Below are positions 19,018 to 28,534 of a DNA stretch of 64,000 bases, in pieces (within the stretch, counting starts at the first letter, position 1; each line of letters begins with the position of its first letter). The translations under genes were made by a program, and so were the position numbers. Source of the stretch: Crystallibacter degradans (lineage in GTDB: Bacteria; Actinomycetota; Actinomycetes; Actinomycetales; Micrococcaceae); NCBI RefSeq assembly GCF_012952295.1, contig NZ_JABBCH010000011.1:80961-144960 (forward strand), in the 5' to 3' direction. The notes beneath the pieces are model-generated. The model had not been told where the DNA came from. It was given only the letters and a program-made list of their open reading frames with translations, and did no database searches.

Positions 19018-19551
19018 ATGACTGACAAAGATCTCCCCTCTGCCCCGCTGCCAGAGGCTACCCCTGCCGCTGCCGAAGGCGGTACAGCGGCCATCCCCCT
19101 ACAGTCGCGGTTCGGCCAGCCCATCGCGACACTGCAGCCGGCGGCACGGGCTGCCAACGCGTTCCAACAGCCGGAGTACACGGACAACTTCTATGATGCC
19201 GTGGGCGGACACGCGACCTTCGTAAAGCTCGTCGACGTTTTCTACGAGGGCATCGCCGAGGACGAAGTGCTCCGGCAGATGTACCCGGAGGAGGATCTGG
19301 GGCCTGCCACGGAGCGGATGCGGATGTTCCTCGAGCAGTACTGGGGCGGCCCCGGTACCTACAGCGAGCAGCGCGGCCATCCCCGGCTTCGGATGCGCCA
19401 CCAGCCGTTCAAGGTGGATTTCGATGCCCGCGACCGCTGGCTTTCCCACATGCGCAAGGCCGTGGACTCGCTCGAGCTGCCCCCACTGTACGAACAGACC
19501 CTATGGGACTACTTCGAGCGGGCAGCCCACTCGATGGTCAACAGCGCCTAG
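19018..19551 (+). CDS. glbO: Group II truncated haemoglobin GlbO, with N-terminal extension
   Basis: A 177-residue protein. From about residue 58 it closely follows M. tuberculosis Glb[53 protein letters not shown] with the proximal His, and AAHSMVNS. This is a haem protein proposed to handle oxygen, NO or peroxide at the membrane. About 57 residues precede the globin, rich in Ala/Pro, and no good start exists nearer the globin. That extension is not found on the mycobacterial protein. The Shine-Dalgarno is weak. Confidence 0.92.
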   Translation: MTDKDLPSAPLPEATPAAAEGGTAAIPLQSRFGQPIATLQPAARAANAFQQPEYTDNFYDAVGGHATFVKLVDVFYEGIAEDEVLRQMYPEEDLGPATERMRMFLEQYWGGPGTYSEQRGHPRLRMRHQPFKVDFDARDRWLSHMRKAVDSLELPPLYEQTLWDYFERAAHSMVNSA

Positions 19552-19588
19552 CTCTCCTGACTGGCATTTCCGCCGCCGCGTGCAAGGT

Positions 19589-20275
19589 CTAAAGGGACGC
19601 ACCGCTGCGGACCAGCACGTGGCCGCGGGCGGTGGACAGCCGCAACCAGCGGCCACTGCGGAACAGTGCTGCCGGTTGATCATCAAGGAAGCCTAGTGTC
19701 AGCGCCGCGAATGCTGCACCGGCCGGCAACGCCACGCTGACCGACGGCAACGACCTGCCCCATACGGCGCTGCGCGCATTATTGACAATCAGCTGGCCCG
19801 GTTGCGCCGGAACGGCTGCAGCAACTTCCCGGATGCCGGTCTCGGCGGCAGCCCGCAGATCCGCGGACGCGATCTGTTCCACCGGCTCCCAGCCCGAGCG
19901 CGGCGGCAGTACGCCGGTCCAGGATTCCTTGACCTGCATGGGTGGCAGCGGCAGGACCACATCGTTCTGGGCCATCCGTGCCAGCCGGTCGGCCATCGAC
20001 GCCAGCGATACGGTCATTTCGGCCTGTGCCGGAAGGCCCAGCGCCATCGTCCGCAGACCCAGGATGGTCGGCGTTGCTTCCCCCAGCAAACGTGGCCTCA
20101 TGAGGCAGACGTAGGCGGCGAGGACAGCGCCGGAGACCTGCAGGTGCACGGCGCCGTCGTCGGCAGCCCGTGCCCGGGTGATGAACGTGCGCAGGTCCGC
20201 CGTCACCTGTGGATCGGCCAGGCTCAGCATGATCGTTTCATCCACGGAATCAAGCACCTGCACTTTGCGAAGCAC
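19589..20275 (-). CDS. Conserved-looking hypothetical protein, about 228 residues
   Basis: I do not recognise this protein. It is acidic to neutral, Ala/Leu-rich and without clear membrane segments or a signal peptide. Segments such as LRTFITRARAADDGAVHLQVSG and the C-terminal FRSGRWLRLSTARGHVLV look like real coding sequence. The start is uncertain: GTG at 20275 overlaps the thioesterase gene by 26 bp, and ATG at 20230 is the first ATG clear of it. Coupling to the upstream thioesterase is likely. Confidence 0.6.
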   Translation of the reverse strand: MLRKVQVLDSVDETIMLSLADPQVTADLRTFITRARAADDGAVHLQVSGAVLAAYVCLMRPRLLGEATPTILGLRTMALGLPAQAEMTVSLASMADRLARMAQNDVVLPLPPMQVKESWTGVLPPRSGWEPVEQIASADLRAAAETGIREVAAAVPAQPGQLIVNNARSAVWGRSLPSVSVALPAGAAFAALTLGFLDDQPAALFRSGRWLRLSTARGHVLVRSGASL

Positions 20276-20738
20276 GACGGCGGAAGGGGACTTCCCGTCC
20301 CCGGTACCGTTCCAGCGCTTTACGGTACAGCTCCGGCAGTGGAACCGGCCGGCCGGATTCGCGGTTGACGAGCACCATCGTGGTCTCCCCAACGGCGTAC
20401 GTTGCCGAGCCGTCCTCTTCGGAAACCTTATAGCCCAGGGCAAAGCTGGAGCCGCCCACCTCCGTCACCCAGACGCTGACCCACACCGGCTCCGGCCGGA
20501 ACAGCAGCGGCGCGAGGTATTCAATCTCCTGCCGGCCCACCAAAGTGAAGTTCCCCGCTCCGGCCAGATCGCTCACGGACAGCTGTCCGCCGTCGTCCGT
20601 CGTCTGCCCTGACGGGCTGCTGTGCAGCTGGACGCGTGCTGTCTCCAGGTAACTCAGAAAGGTCACGTTGTTCACGTGGCCGTAGGAATCGATGTCGCTG
20701 AAACGGAGCTGCAACGGGAACCGGGACACATTAGGCAT
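20250..20738 (-). CDS. Hotdog-fold acyl-CoA thioesterase (4HBT)
   Basis: A 162-residue hotdog protein. LRFSDIDSYGHVNNVTFLSYLETAR is the classic 4HBT active-site segment (Asp, Gly-His-Val-Asn). It hydrolyses acyl-CoA thioesters; chain-length preference cannot be read. It is divergent from tesB, giving two thioesterases of different families side by side, and overlaps the unknown gene downstream. Confidence 0.88.
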   Translation of the reverse strand: MPNVSRFPLQLRFSDIDSYGHVNNVTFLSYLETARVQLHSSPSGQTTDDGGQLSVSDLAGAGNFTLVGRQEIEYLAPLLFRPEPVWVSVWVTEVGGSSFALGYKVSEEDGSATYAVGETTMVLVNRESGRPVPLPELYRKALERYRGREVPFRRRASQSAGA

Positions 20739-20862
20739 GAAGCCATCCTCTCAAGCCACAGCCACGCCGCGCGAACCGGCGAAGGTAGTTGAGCCGGACG
20801 CCGGTGCGAACTAGTCTCGGAAGGGTTCCATTACTCTCGGGTAACGCCGGCAAGGAGATTCC

Positions 20863-21765
20863 ATGACTGCCTCTGACGAGCGCATTGAGCCCACCGCGGC
20901 CTTGCTGCAACTGCTGGACCTCTCTGACGCGGACGGCGCCAATACCGATGAGGACATTTTCGTCGGAATTTCGGAGCCACAGCCCCACGGGCGGGTTTTC
21001 GGCGGGCAGGTCCTGGCGCAGTCGATCCTGGCCGCCGTCCGCACCGTGGACGAGGACCGGCAGATCCATTCCATGCACGGCTATTTCCTCCGCCCGGGGG
21101 ACGCCAACGCACCTATCACCTTCGGCGTGCAGAAGCTCCGCGACGGGCGGTCCTTTTCCGCCAGACGCACCCACGCCTACCAGAACGGCGTGCCCATCCT
21201 GTCCATGATCGCTTCTTTCCAGGTTCCGGCCGACGGGGTGGACCATCACGAGCCCTTTCCGGAGGGCATTCCCGACCCGGAGTCCTTGCCGAGCACAGCC
21301 GATCTCCTTGGTGAATTCGAACATCCGATCGCGCAACAGTGGGCGTACGAACGGCCCTTCGATATCCGTCATGTGCAGAGCCCTTTGTACATAAGGGCTG
21401 AAGGCGAACGTGAACCGACTAACGCGGTCTGGATGAAATCCAAGGGCACGCTTCCCGATGACCTGAATCTGCATCGCGCGGCGTTGGCGTATGCCAGTGA
21501 TTACACCCTGCTTGAACCGATCTTGCGTCGCCACGGCATAGCGTGGATCAGCCCCGGCATCAAGTTTGCGAGTCTGGATCACGCCATGTGGTGGCACCGG
21601 CCGTTCCGGGCAGATGAGTGGCTGCTCTATGTCCAGAATTCGCCGAGCGCGTCCGGTGCACGTGGCCTGGGCGTGGGCCGGGTCTTCAGCCGCTCCGGTG
21701 AGCTCGTGGCCACGGTGGCCCAGGAAGGCATGATGCGCATTCCCGTCGAAGCCGTGGACGCATAA
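20863..21765 (+). CDS. tesB: Acyl-CoA thioesterase II (TesB)
   Basis: A 300-residue double-hotdog thioesterase. HGRVFGGQVLAQS and MHGYFLRPGD belong to the first half; ASDYTLLEP and LDHAMWWHRPFRADEWLLY to the second, which holds the conserved Asp region. The length matches E. coli TesB (about 286). It cleaves medium- and long-chain acyl-CoA in the cytoplasm. GCAAGGAG lies before the ATG. It ends 17 bp before a strong bidirectional terminator shared with ettA. Confidence 0.93.
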   Translation: MTASDERIEPTAALLQLLDLSDADGANTDEDIFVGISEPQPHGRVFGGQVLAQSILAAVRTVDEDRQIHSMHGYFLRPGDANAPITFGVQKLRDGRSFSARRTHAYQNGVPILSMIASFQVPADGVDHHEPFPEGIPDPESLPSTADLLGEFEHPIAQQWAYERPFDIRHVQSPLYIRAEGEREPTNAVWMKSKGTLPDDLNLHRAALAYASDYTLLEPILRRHGIAWISPGIKFASLDHAMWWHRPFRADEWLLYVQNSPSASGARGLGVGRVFSRSGELVATVAQEGMMRIPVEAVDA

Positions 21766-21782
21766 GGGCGGTATGACCGGCG

Positions 21783-21825
21783 AAAAGGGTCCGTCCGGCT
21801 GCCAGGCAGCCGGACGGACCCTTTT
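21783..21825. terminator. Bidirectional terminator between tesB and ettA
   Basis: A perfect 19-bp stem (21783-21801 with 21807-21825) with a 5-nt loop. The arms begin AAAAGGGTCC and end GGACCCTTTT, so a T-run follows the stem on both strands, as expected for convergent genes. Confidence 0.93.
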
Positions 21826-21897
21826 ATTCAGTTGTGCGACATCTTCAGTTGCATCGTGTCCCCGTTGTACCGCCTCAGCAGCCGAGGGATGCTCGAT

Positions 21898-23580
21898 TTA
21901 GTCGCGGGTGAGCCGGCGGTGTGTGACGCGGTGCGGCTTGGCGGCGTCCGGACCGAGTCGCTCGATCTTGTTCTGCTCGTAGGCCTCGAAGTTACCTTCA
22001 AACCAGTACCAGTTCGCCGGATTGTCCTCGGTGCCTTCGTAGGACAGGATGTGGGTGGCCACCCGGTCGAGGAACCAACGGTCGTGCGAAATGACCACGG
22101 CGCAGCCGGCGAATTCGAGCAAGGCGTTCTCCAGGCTGGACAGCGTCTCCACGTCGAGGTCGTTAGTGGGCTCATCAAGGAGCAGCAGGTTGCCGCCCTG
22201 CTTGAGGGTCAGCGCCAGGTTCAACCGGTTACGCTCACCACCTGAGAGCACGCCGGCCTTCTTCTGCTGGTCCGGGCCCTTGAAGCCGAAGGCGGACACG
22301 TAGGCACGCGAGGGCATCTCCACCTGACCGACCTGGATGAAGTCCAGTCCGTCGGATACGACTTCCCACAGCGACTTGTTCGGGTCGATTCCCCCGCGGC
22401 TCTGGTCCACGTAGGAAATCCTGACGGAGTCGCCAATCTTCAAGTCGCCGCCGTCGAGCTCCTCGAGGCCAACGATGGTCTTGAACAGCGTGGTCTTGCC
22501 AACGCCGTTAGGGCCGATGACGCCGACGATACCGTTGCGAGGCAGGGAGAAGGACAGTCCGTCGATCAGCGGGCGGTCGTCGAAGCCCTTCTGCAGATTC
22601 TTGCCTTCAACGACAAGCTGGCCGAGGCGGGGGCCCGGCGGGATCTGGATCTCTTCGAAGTCAAGCTTCCGGGTGCGGTCCGCTTCGGCTGCCATTTCCT
22701 CATAGCGGGCCAGACGTGCCTTGGACTTGGTCTGGCGTCCCTTGGCGTTGGAGCGGACCCATTCCAGTTCGTCCGACAGACGCCTGGCCAGCTTGGCGTC
22801 CTTCTTGCCTTGGACTTCGAGGCGGGCGCGTTTCTTCTCCAGATAGGTGGAGTAGTTACCTTCGTAGGGGTAGAGGTGGCCCCGGTCCACTTCGGCGATC
22901 CATTCGGCCACATGGTCAAGGAAGTACCGGTCGTGAGTCACGGCCAGCACCGCACCGGCGTAGGACTTCAGGTGCTGTTCGAGCCAGAGCACGCTCTCGG
23001 CGTCGAGGTGGTTAGTGGGCTCGTCAAGCAGCAGCAGGTCAGGCTTCTGGAGGAGCAGCTTGCACAGCGCAACACGGCGGCGCTCACCGCCGGAGAGTAC
23101 CGTGACGTCGGAGTCGCCGGGTGGGCAGCGCAGGGCATCCATGGCCTGTTCGAGCTGGGAATCGATGTCCCATGCGTCAGCGGCGTCGATAGCCTCCTGC
23201 AGTTTGCCCATCTCGTCGAGCAGCTTGTCGTAGTCTGCATCTGGGCTGGCCATTTCTTCGGAGATCTCGTTGAAGCGCTGGATCTTGCCGTAAATTTCGC
23301 CGACGCCTTCCTGGACGTTGCCCAGGACGGTCTTCTCTTCGTTCAGTGGGGGCTCCTGCAGCAGGATTCCCACTGAGTAGCCGGGGCTGAGCCGGGCCTC
23401 ACCATTGGACGGTGTGTCCAGACCAGCCATGATTTTCAGGATGGTGGACTTACCGGCGCCATTCGGGCCGACAACGCCGATTTTGGCTCCGGGATAGAAG
23501 GACATGCTCACGTCATCGAGGATGACCTTGTCACCAACGGCCTTGCGGGCCTTGGTCATTGTGTAAATAAATTCCGCCAT
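21898..23580 (-). CDS. ettA: Energy-dependent translational throttle protein EttA (ABC-F)
   Basis: A 560-residue ABC-F ATPase with two nucleotide-binding domains: Walker A GPNGAGKS and GPNGVGKT, signatures LSGGERRR and LSGGERNR, and the P-site tRNA-interaction motif linker between them (YLEKKRARLEVQGKK). EttA gates the ribosome into elongation depending on the ATP/ADP ratio. The ATG at 23580 (MAEFIYTMTKARK) matches the family N-terminus; an ATG two codons upstream is also possible. It is convergent with tesB across the terminator. Confidence 0.95.
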   Translation of the reverse strand: MAEFIYTMTKARKAVGDKVILDDVSMSFYPGAKIGVVGPNGAGKSTILKIMAGLDTPSNGEARLSPGYSVGILLQEPPLNEEKTVLGNVQEGVGEIYGKIQRFNEISEEMASPDADYDKLLDEMGKLQEAIDAADAWDIDSQLEQAMDALRCPPGDSDVTVLSGGERRRVALCKLLLQKPDLLLLDEPTNHLDAESVLWLEQHLKSYAGAVLAVTHDRYFLDHVAEWIAEVDRGHLYPYEGNYSTYLEKKRARLEVQGKKDAKLARRLSDELEWVRSNAKGRQTKSKARLARYEEMAAEADRTRKLDFEEIQIPPGPRLGQLVVEGKNLQKGFDDRPLIDGLSFSLPRNGIVGVIGPNGVGKTTLFKTIVGLEELDGGDLKIGDSVRISYVDQSRGGIDPNKSLWEVVSDGLDFIQVGQVEMPSRAYVSAFGFKGPDQQKKAGVLSGGERNRLNLALTLKQGGNLLLLDEPTNDLDVETLSSLENALLEFAGCAVVISHDRWFLDRVATHILSYEGTEDNPANWYWFEGNFEAYEQNKIERLGPDAAKPHRVTHRRLTRD

Positions 23581-23686
23581 GCCCATAAGGCTAGTGGGTG
23601 GCGGGGCAGAACTCACATTTGAGGGCGCCGTCTGCCATGGTCCACGGCCGCCGTTCGCGTGCAGTTAGACGCTGCAGCCGCTGCGA

Positions 23687-24190
23687 TCAGGAGCCATAGC
23701 CGACAAAGCAGTTCCCACCGGGCAGAACCGGCAGCACTGACATCGCCACCTCGCCTTCACGGACCTGCCCGATGATGCATTGCTCATCTACCGGTGCCGC
23801 AGCCTCGATCGCGTCGACCGCCAGGCCTGTAGGAGTGATATCGGCCGAGACCTCGATGTCGTCCTCAGCGAATCCGGCCTCGGTCATCGCCTTGAGCATC
23901 TGCGACTCATTTGGCCGGGGCGAGGAAGCGGCGAGTTTCTCCAGCTGCTCGCGCACATGCCTTTCGGCTACCTCTACGGCCGACGCTTCCGCCGTCTGGA
24001 CTGCAGGGTCAGCGGTTTCAGTTGTGGCCGGCACAGTCTCGGCGGCAGACACATCGCCGCTTTCCGGTGACGCGGCGGCACCCGATCCGACAGCCGAGCA
24101 TCCGACCAACGCGAAACCGGCGGCAAATAACGACGCGGCGCCAGCAACGCGCGCTTGAACTGAACGTCCCTGTCGGTGCAGATTTTTCAC
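23687..24190 (-). CDS. Secreted lipoprotein, DUF6993-like
   Basis: A 167-residue protein with a basic N-terminus, a hydrophobic core and the lipobox LVGC, so it is probably lipid-anchored after cleavage before the Cys at about residue 31. A Ser/Ala/Thr-rich linker (about 32-70) leads to a small domain ending in QCIIGQVREGEVAMSVLPV and GNCFVGYGS, with two Cys that could form a disulphide. This pattern resembles DUF6993 of Arthrobacter relatives. Function unknown. Confidence 0.75.
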   Translation of the reverse strand: MKNLHRQGRSVQARVAGAASLFAAGFALVGCSAVGSGAAASPESGDVSAAETVPATTETADPAVQTAEASAVEVAERHVREQLEKLAASSPRPNESQMLKAMTEAGFAEDDIEVSADITPTGLAVDAIEAAAPVDEQCIIGQVREGEVAMSVLPVLPGGNCFVGYGS

Positions 24191-24224
24191 GCTGTCATTC
24201 TGTCACGGCCCGGCTCCGACTCTT

Positions 24225-24791
24225 CTATCCCGCCATCCGCAGGCCGTTCTCATCGCGTTCATCAATCAAAATCGAGTTGTCATCGTTGAACTCAGGAACT
24301 GCCTCCGCTGAAGTATCCGTTCCCCAGTCATATACCTCTCCCGTGCCGGCGTTGACGCCGGCCGGGGACCTCTGTTCCGCATCGGGGAGGGGGCTCGCTG
24401 AGAGCTGCTGGGTTTGCGGCTCCTGCCTCGGTGGAATACTCCGAACGAAATTCGCTGTTCCCCAGAACAAGTCATGACCGAGCGACTCCGCGTCGATCTC
24501 ACAGGCCGTCCCCTGCCGCCCGTCGTCGCTGGTCCATTGGCGGAGCCGCAGCTTGCCAGTAACGATGACATGTTGGCCCTTCCTCAGGCTTGATCCGATA
24601 TTCTCGGCCAACTTCCGATAGCACTGCACCGTGTACCAGTTGGTCTGACCGTCTACCCATTCCTGGGTTTCGCGGTCAAATCGCCGCTCTTTGGAAGCTA
24701 GCCGGAAATCAGCACAGGCAGTCCCGCCCTTGGTCGTTCCGGCCTTGATGTCGGTTCCTATAATTCCCCGAACAGTAATGATGTCTGTCAT
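24225..24791 (-). CDS. ssb: Single-stranded DNA-binding protein
   Basis: A 188-residue OB-fold protein: an N-terminal ssDNA-binding domain (ITVRGIIGTDI, NWYTVQCYRKLAENIGSSLRKGQHVIVTGKL) of about 110 residues and a disordered tail. The start at 24791 is fixed by GGAGGAGCAGG just upstream. The C-terminal tip is DERDENGLRMAG rather than the acidic DDxPF tip of the main bacterial SSB, so it may be a secondary SSB or lack the usual partner binding. Confidence 0.88.
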   Translation of the reverse strand: MTDIITVRGIIGTDIKAGTTKGGTACADFRLASKERRFDRETQEWVDGQTNWYTVQCYRKLAENIGSSLRKGQHVIVTGKLRLRQWTSDDGRQGTACEIDAESLGHDLFWGTANFVRSIPPRQEPQTQQLSASPLPDAEQRSPAGVNAGTGEVYDWGTDTSAEAVPEFNDDNSILIDERDENGLRMAG

Positions 24792-24986
24792 GATCCTGCT
24801 CCTCCTCACGATGCCGGCGGAGTTGCCGACATCCCCAGTCTGCGAATGCCTCCTGTCGGAAAGTAGCCGTACCGGCACGTTTGTGGAGTGCGGGACACCG
24901 CGGACCGTTGTGCAGGACAAGTAGCGACTTCGAAGAATCGCAGGCGAGAGGATAAACTTGCTGACTGGCGGAGCGATCCGCCGCCC

Positions 24987-25059
24987 GCCTCGGTAGCTCA
25001 GCGGATAGAGCAGGAGCCTTCTAATCTCTTGGTCGCAGGTTCGATTCCTGTCCGGGGCA
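24987..25059 (+). tRNA. tRNA-Arg (anticodon TCT)
   Basis: A plus-strand cloverleaf: acceptor GCCTCGG with CCGGGGC, D arm TAGCTCAGCGGATAGA, anticodon loop CTTCTAA giving TCT, and T arm AGGTTCGATTCCT. No CCA is encoded. It marks the left border of the surface-polymer and uronate region. Confidence 0.95.
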
Positions 25060-25128
25060 CGCATAATCAGCATTGCCTGAAAGGGCGCATCGGGCGCACT
25101 TGCAGTCGGCCGGGGGTATATTTCGAGC

Positions 25129-27066
25129 ATGCAGACGCACGTCCATTTCCCTGTGAGCACGCTTGCTCTTCAAAGAGGCGGCCTGGTGAAGGCCGTGCGG
25201 AACCGTGCAAGCGCCCTCGCGGAAGAAGGCTCTTTCGCAGGAATCCATATCGATGTACTCGGTTTCCAGCCCCGTCTGTCCAGCACCGTCAAGATGATGA
25301 AGGATTCGGGCCACCTTCACCCAGCGGTCCAGGTCAACAGTGTCCTGTACTCGTTGGACCCAAGTCCGGAGACGGAACGGCGAAAACCATCCTTCCCATT
25401 CCGGGACAGAGGGCTTACGGGCATCAAGGATGGTGGTAATCCCCGATCAGTACGGTATTTCCGGGACGGCTTGTTGGAGATGCTTGTGCGCACTGATTCG
25501 ACAGGAACGCCTGTACTCATCGACTACTTCAATTCAGAACGTCACCACGTCAGGCGCGACGAGCTGGATGATGCGGGCAGATTGGTTCGGGTTGTTCATT
25601 TCCCGATTAGCACTGAAGAGGCCAAGGTCCAACGCTATATAGGCCGTGACGGACAATGCTTTCTAACCGTTTGGCAATCAGCAGGCAAGAATGACTGGCA
25701 ACAAGGCTTCCTCTTCGGCCCCAAGCCCCGGAGTTTTCCAGAAATGGGAATCCTATATACGCACGCTCTCGAACAGCTTCTGGCGCAGCACGAGAGCGTT
25801 GCCATCACGTCGGAATTCCGGGAAAACCTGGACATCCTCCGCGACCAGAACCTGGATGAAGTGGTGGCATCCATACGGCACCCTCATCTGCGAAAAGTGG
25901 TAACTGCGCATAGCAATCATCTTGAACCTCCTTATACCGCCGGCTCCGGCGTAAGCGGCAACTGGCGCAGACTTGCTGATCGCCTCGATGAATTCGACGC
26001 GTTGGTGCTGTTGACCAACGCTCAGCGGGAGGACATGGCAGCGGATTTCGGCCACGAGCAATTGCTGGAAGTCATTCCCCAAGTGGCTCCCCCGTGCAAG
26101 GAAGCCACCGTCCCAACGGACCCCAACCGACTGGTCCTCGTGGCCCGAACACACCCGAAAAAACGTGTCGACGAAGCTATCAGGGTCTTCCGAAAGGTCC
26201 TTGACGGCAATCCAGACGCAATCCTTGAGGTATACGGCTTCGGATACAAAGACAAAGAAGAACGCAAGATCCACCAGCTCATAGCCGAGTTGTCGCTCGA
26301 GGATAGCGTGCGTTTCATGCCGTTCACCAGTAATCCGGACGACATTTACGCTACGGCTTCCGCGACCCTGCTGACCTCAGCATCTGAGGGTTTTCCCCTG
26401 ATCCTGCTCGAAAGTATGTCTTACGGGGTCCCAGTAGTAGCATATGACTCCAATTATGGACCGCGGGAAGTGATTGTCGACGGCGAGAACGGCTACCTGG
26501 CGGACTTCGCCGACAGTGATGCCCTTGCTAAGAAGATCCTGCTGCTAATGCAGGACCCCGGTCTCCGTACCAGGATGGGAGCGGCTGCCAAAGAGACGCT
26601 CAGCCGCTTCGATACAAAGCGCTTCGTTGAAAACTGGAAGCGCGTCCTGGCCGCTCCCCCACGTCCGGAACGTGTTACTCGCGTCGCCACCGACGCCGTG
26701 GTAGAGCACGCGGAATGGCGTGGAAAGACTCTGCTCGTGCGGGCCCCACACGGAACAGCCCCCGGTACGGAACTCATCTTCCGCCGTCGGCACACAGACG
26801 ATGTCACGGTGGTGCCGGCCTCCAACGGAAAATGGCTGGTGGAGCTGCCTGAGAGCGAGCCCGGTGATATCTTCGACGCTTTCATCCGGCTCGCCGGCCA
26901 TAGCGAGAAGCGTATGGCTTTCGATATCGTCGATGTCATCCAGAGGCCACCTATGCAGATCTATGCAACCGCACACGGTTCATTCTCCGTGCGCCACATC
27001 AACAATGGTTTGGTCGCCAAGGGACGCCGTTGGCTAAAACGGAGAATCCGCCCTCAAGCGCAGTAG
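25129..27066 (+). CDS. GT4 glycosyltransferase, TagE/GtfA-like, with C-terminal beta segment
   Basis: A 645-residue protein. The N-terminal third (HVHFPVSTLALQRGG; DYFNSERHHVRRDELDDAGR; QRYIGRDGQCFLTVW) resembles the DUF1975 part of poly(glycerol-phosphate) alpha-glucosyltransferases. The GT4 domain follows, with VARTHPKKRVDEAI, YGFGYKDKEE and SASEGFPLILLESMSYGVPVV (the E-x7-E-type donor motif). About 120 residues after the GT4 core end in IYATAHGSFSVRH, a signature that recurs in other enzymes of this locus. It likely glycosylates a glycerol-phosphate polymer in the cytoplasm. It lies alone, 70 bp after tRNA-Arg. Confidence 0.8.
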   Translation: MQTHVHFPVSTLALQRGGLVKAVRNRASALAEEGSFAGIHIDVLGFQPRLSSTVKMMKDSGHLHPAVQVNSVLYSLDPSPETERRKPSFPFRDRGLTGIKDGGNPRSVRYFRDGLLEMLVRTDSTGTPVLIDYFNSERHHVRRDELDDAGRLVRVVHFPISTEEAKVQRYIGRDGQCFLTVWQSAGKNDWQQGFLFGPKPRSFPEMGILYTHALEQLLAQHESVAITSEFRENLDILRDQNLDEVVASIRHPHLRKVVTAHSNHLEPPYTAGSGVSGNWRRLADRLDEFDALVLLTNAQREDMAADFGHEQLLEVIPQVAPPCKEATVPTDPNRLVLVARTHPKKRVDEAIRVFRKVLDGNPDAILEVYGFGYKDKEERKIHQLIAELSLEDSVRFMPFTSNPDDIYATASATLLTSASEGFPLILLESMSYGVPVVAYDSNYGPREVIVDGENGYLADFADSDALAKKILLLMQDPGLRTRMGAAAKETLSRFDTKRFVENWKRVLAAPPRPERVTRVATDAVVEHAEWRGKTLLVRAPHGTAPGTELIFRRRHTDDVTVVPASNGKWLVELPESEPGDIFDAFIRLAGHSEKRMAFDIVDVIQRPPMQIYATAHGSFSVRHINNGLVAKGRRWLKRRIRPQAQ

Positions 27067-27080
27067 TCCGCCGCCAACAA

Positions 27081-27098
27081 GTGGCAACTCGTTGACCG
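27081..27098 (+). promoter_or_regulatory. Candidate operator upstream of uxaC
   Basis: GTGGCAACTCGTTGACCG is an imperfect dyad (core CAAC-TC-GTTG) that matches the first ten bases of the perfect dyad upstream of manD. It lies 30 bp before the uxaC start and is a plausible binding site for the LacI-type regulator at the end of this operon. Confidence 0.5.
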
Positions 27099-27127
27099 CA
27101 CTTCACGTGCATGGAAACGATAGTGCC

Positions 27128-28534
27128 ATGTCAATCTCTTTAGCCGCCGAACCCGATCGGCTTCTACCTGCTGAACCCGGCGTCCGAAAGATCGCGCGCG
27201 GGCTCCTGGAACTTGTTAATGACCTGCCCATCATTTCTCCGCACGGTCACGTGGACGCCGCTGTCCTGGACAAGAATTCTCCCTTCCCTGATCCTGCAAC
27301 GCTGCTGATCAGCCCCGACCACTACGTCACCCGGCTCATTCATGCCAGCGGTGTCCCGCTCGATCGGCTGCGCGTGGGAGGATCCACTGCGGCCTCTCAC
27401 CGCGATGTATGGCGGGAGTTCGCCAAGGCTTGGCCGTTGTTTGACGGCACCGCGTCCGGATACTGGCTGCGGTCCGAATTCGAACATGTCTTTAAGCTCG
27501 AACAGGAAATCTCCGAAACAACCGCCGACGCCACTTTCGATGCCATCCAGAACAAGCTCAGCGAACCCGGTTTCCGCCCGCGTCAGCTCTTCGAGGACTT
27601 CAACATCGAGGTCCTTGCCACGACTGACGATCCCCTCGACAGCTTGGAGTCCCATGCGGCCTTGGCCGCGGATGCCACGTTCCAAGGTCGGGTTCTGCCT
27701 ACGTTCCGTCCGGACGCGTACTTGAACATCAGCCATCCGACATGGGTCGAAAACGTCGACAAGTTGATTACCACCGCCGGCGACGGTACCAACGGATACG
27801 CGGGTTACATCCGTGCACTGGAAAACCGCCGGCAGCACTTCGTCGAACACGGCGCCGTCTCCGCCGACCACGGAGTACGTACGCCGCAGACTCTCAAACT
27901 GGACCGCGCGGAGGCGGAAAGCCTTTTCAACAAGGCCCGCCGCGGGGAAGCCACCGACGCCGACCGCGACGCTTTCGAAGCCCACATGATGTACGAGATG
28001 GCTCGCATGTCAGTCCAGGACGGTCTGGTCATGACGGTCCACCCCGGCTCATTCCGCAACCACCATCTACCGACCTTCGAAAAATACGGCGCTGACACTG
28101 GCCACGACATCCCCTTCGCCGTCAGCTACACCGAAGCTATCCGCCCGGTCCTGCAGGACTTTGGTACGGCAGAGGGCTTCAACCTGATCCTCTTCACCTT
28201 GGATGAAACGGTGTTTTCACGGGAATTGGCCCCCTTGGCTGGCTTCTACCCCGCCGTCTACGTAGGCGCCCCGTGGTGGTTCCTGGACGCACCGGATGCA
28301 ATGCTGCGCTTCCGCTCGGCCATCACAGAGACCGCCGGGTTCTACCGTTCATCCGGCTTCATCGACGACACCCGCGCCTTCTGCTCCATCCCGGCCCGCC
28401 ACGACGCGTCCCGCCGGATTGAAGCTTCATTCCTGGCACGGCTGGTTGCCGAGCACCGAGTTTCCGAGTCCCGTGCCGCCGAGCTCATCGTGGATATTGT
28501 CGATGCCGCACCCCGAAGGGCTTTCAAACTGTGA
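27128..28534 (+). CDS. uxaC: Uronate isomerase
   Basis: A 468-residue member of the amidohydrolase-like uronate isomerase family. The metal-site motif SPHGHVDA is near the N-terminus, with PDHYVTRL and a C-terminal FRLL-type region (RIEASFLARLVAEHRV) as in family members. It converts glucuronate to fructuronate (and galacturonate to tagaturonate). ATG at 27128 is chosen; an in-frame TTG at 27092 falls inside the candidate operator and has no ribosome binding site. The stop overlaps the next start by 4 bp (GTGA). Confidence 0.92.
   Translation: MSISLAAEPDRLLPAEPGVRKIARGLLELVNDLPIISPHGHVDAAVLDKNSPFPDPATLLISPDHYVTRLIHASGVPLDRLRVGGSTAASHRDVWREFAKAWPLFDGTASGYWLRSEFEHVFKLEQEISETTADATFDAIQNKLSEPGFRPRQLFEDFNIEVLATTDDPLDSLESHAALAADATFQGRVLPTFRPDAYLNISHPTWVENVDKLITTAGDGTNGYAGYIRALENRRQHFVEHGAVSADHGVRTPQTLKLDRAEAESLFNKARRGEATDADRDAFEAHMMYEMARMSVQDGLVMTVHPGSFRNHHLPTFEKYGADTGHDIPFAVSYTEAIRPVLQDFGTAEGFNLILFTLDETVFSRELAPLAGFYPAVYVGAPWWFLDAPDAMLRFRSAITETAGFYRSSGFIDDTRAFCSIPARHDASRRIEASFLARLVAEHRVSESRAAELIVDIVDAAPRRAFKL

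Noticed and set aside
24225..25160. 311-residue form of SSB
   Set aside because: The extension crosses tRNA-Arg; ATG 24791 has a strong ribosome binding site and gives the normal SSB N-terminus.
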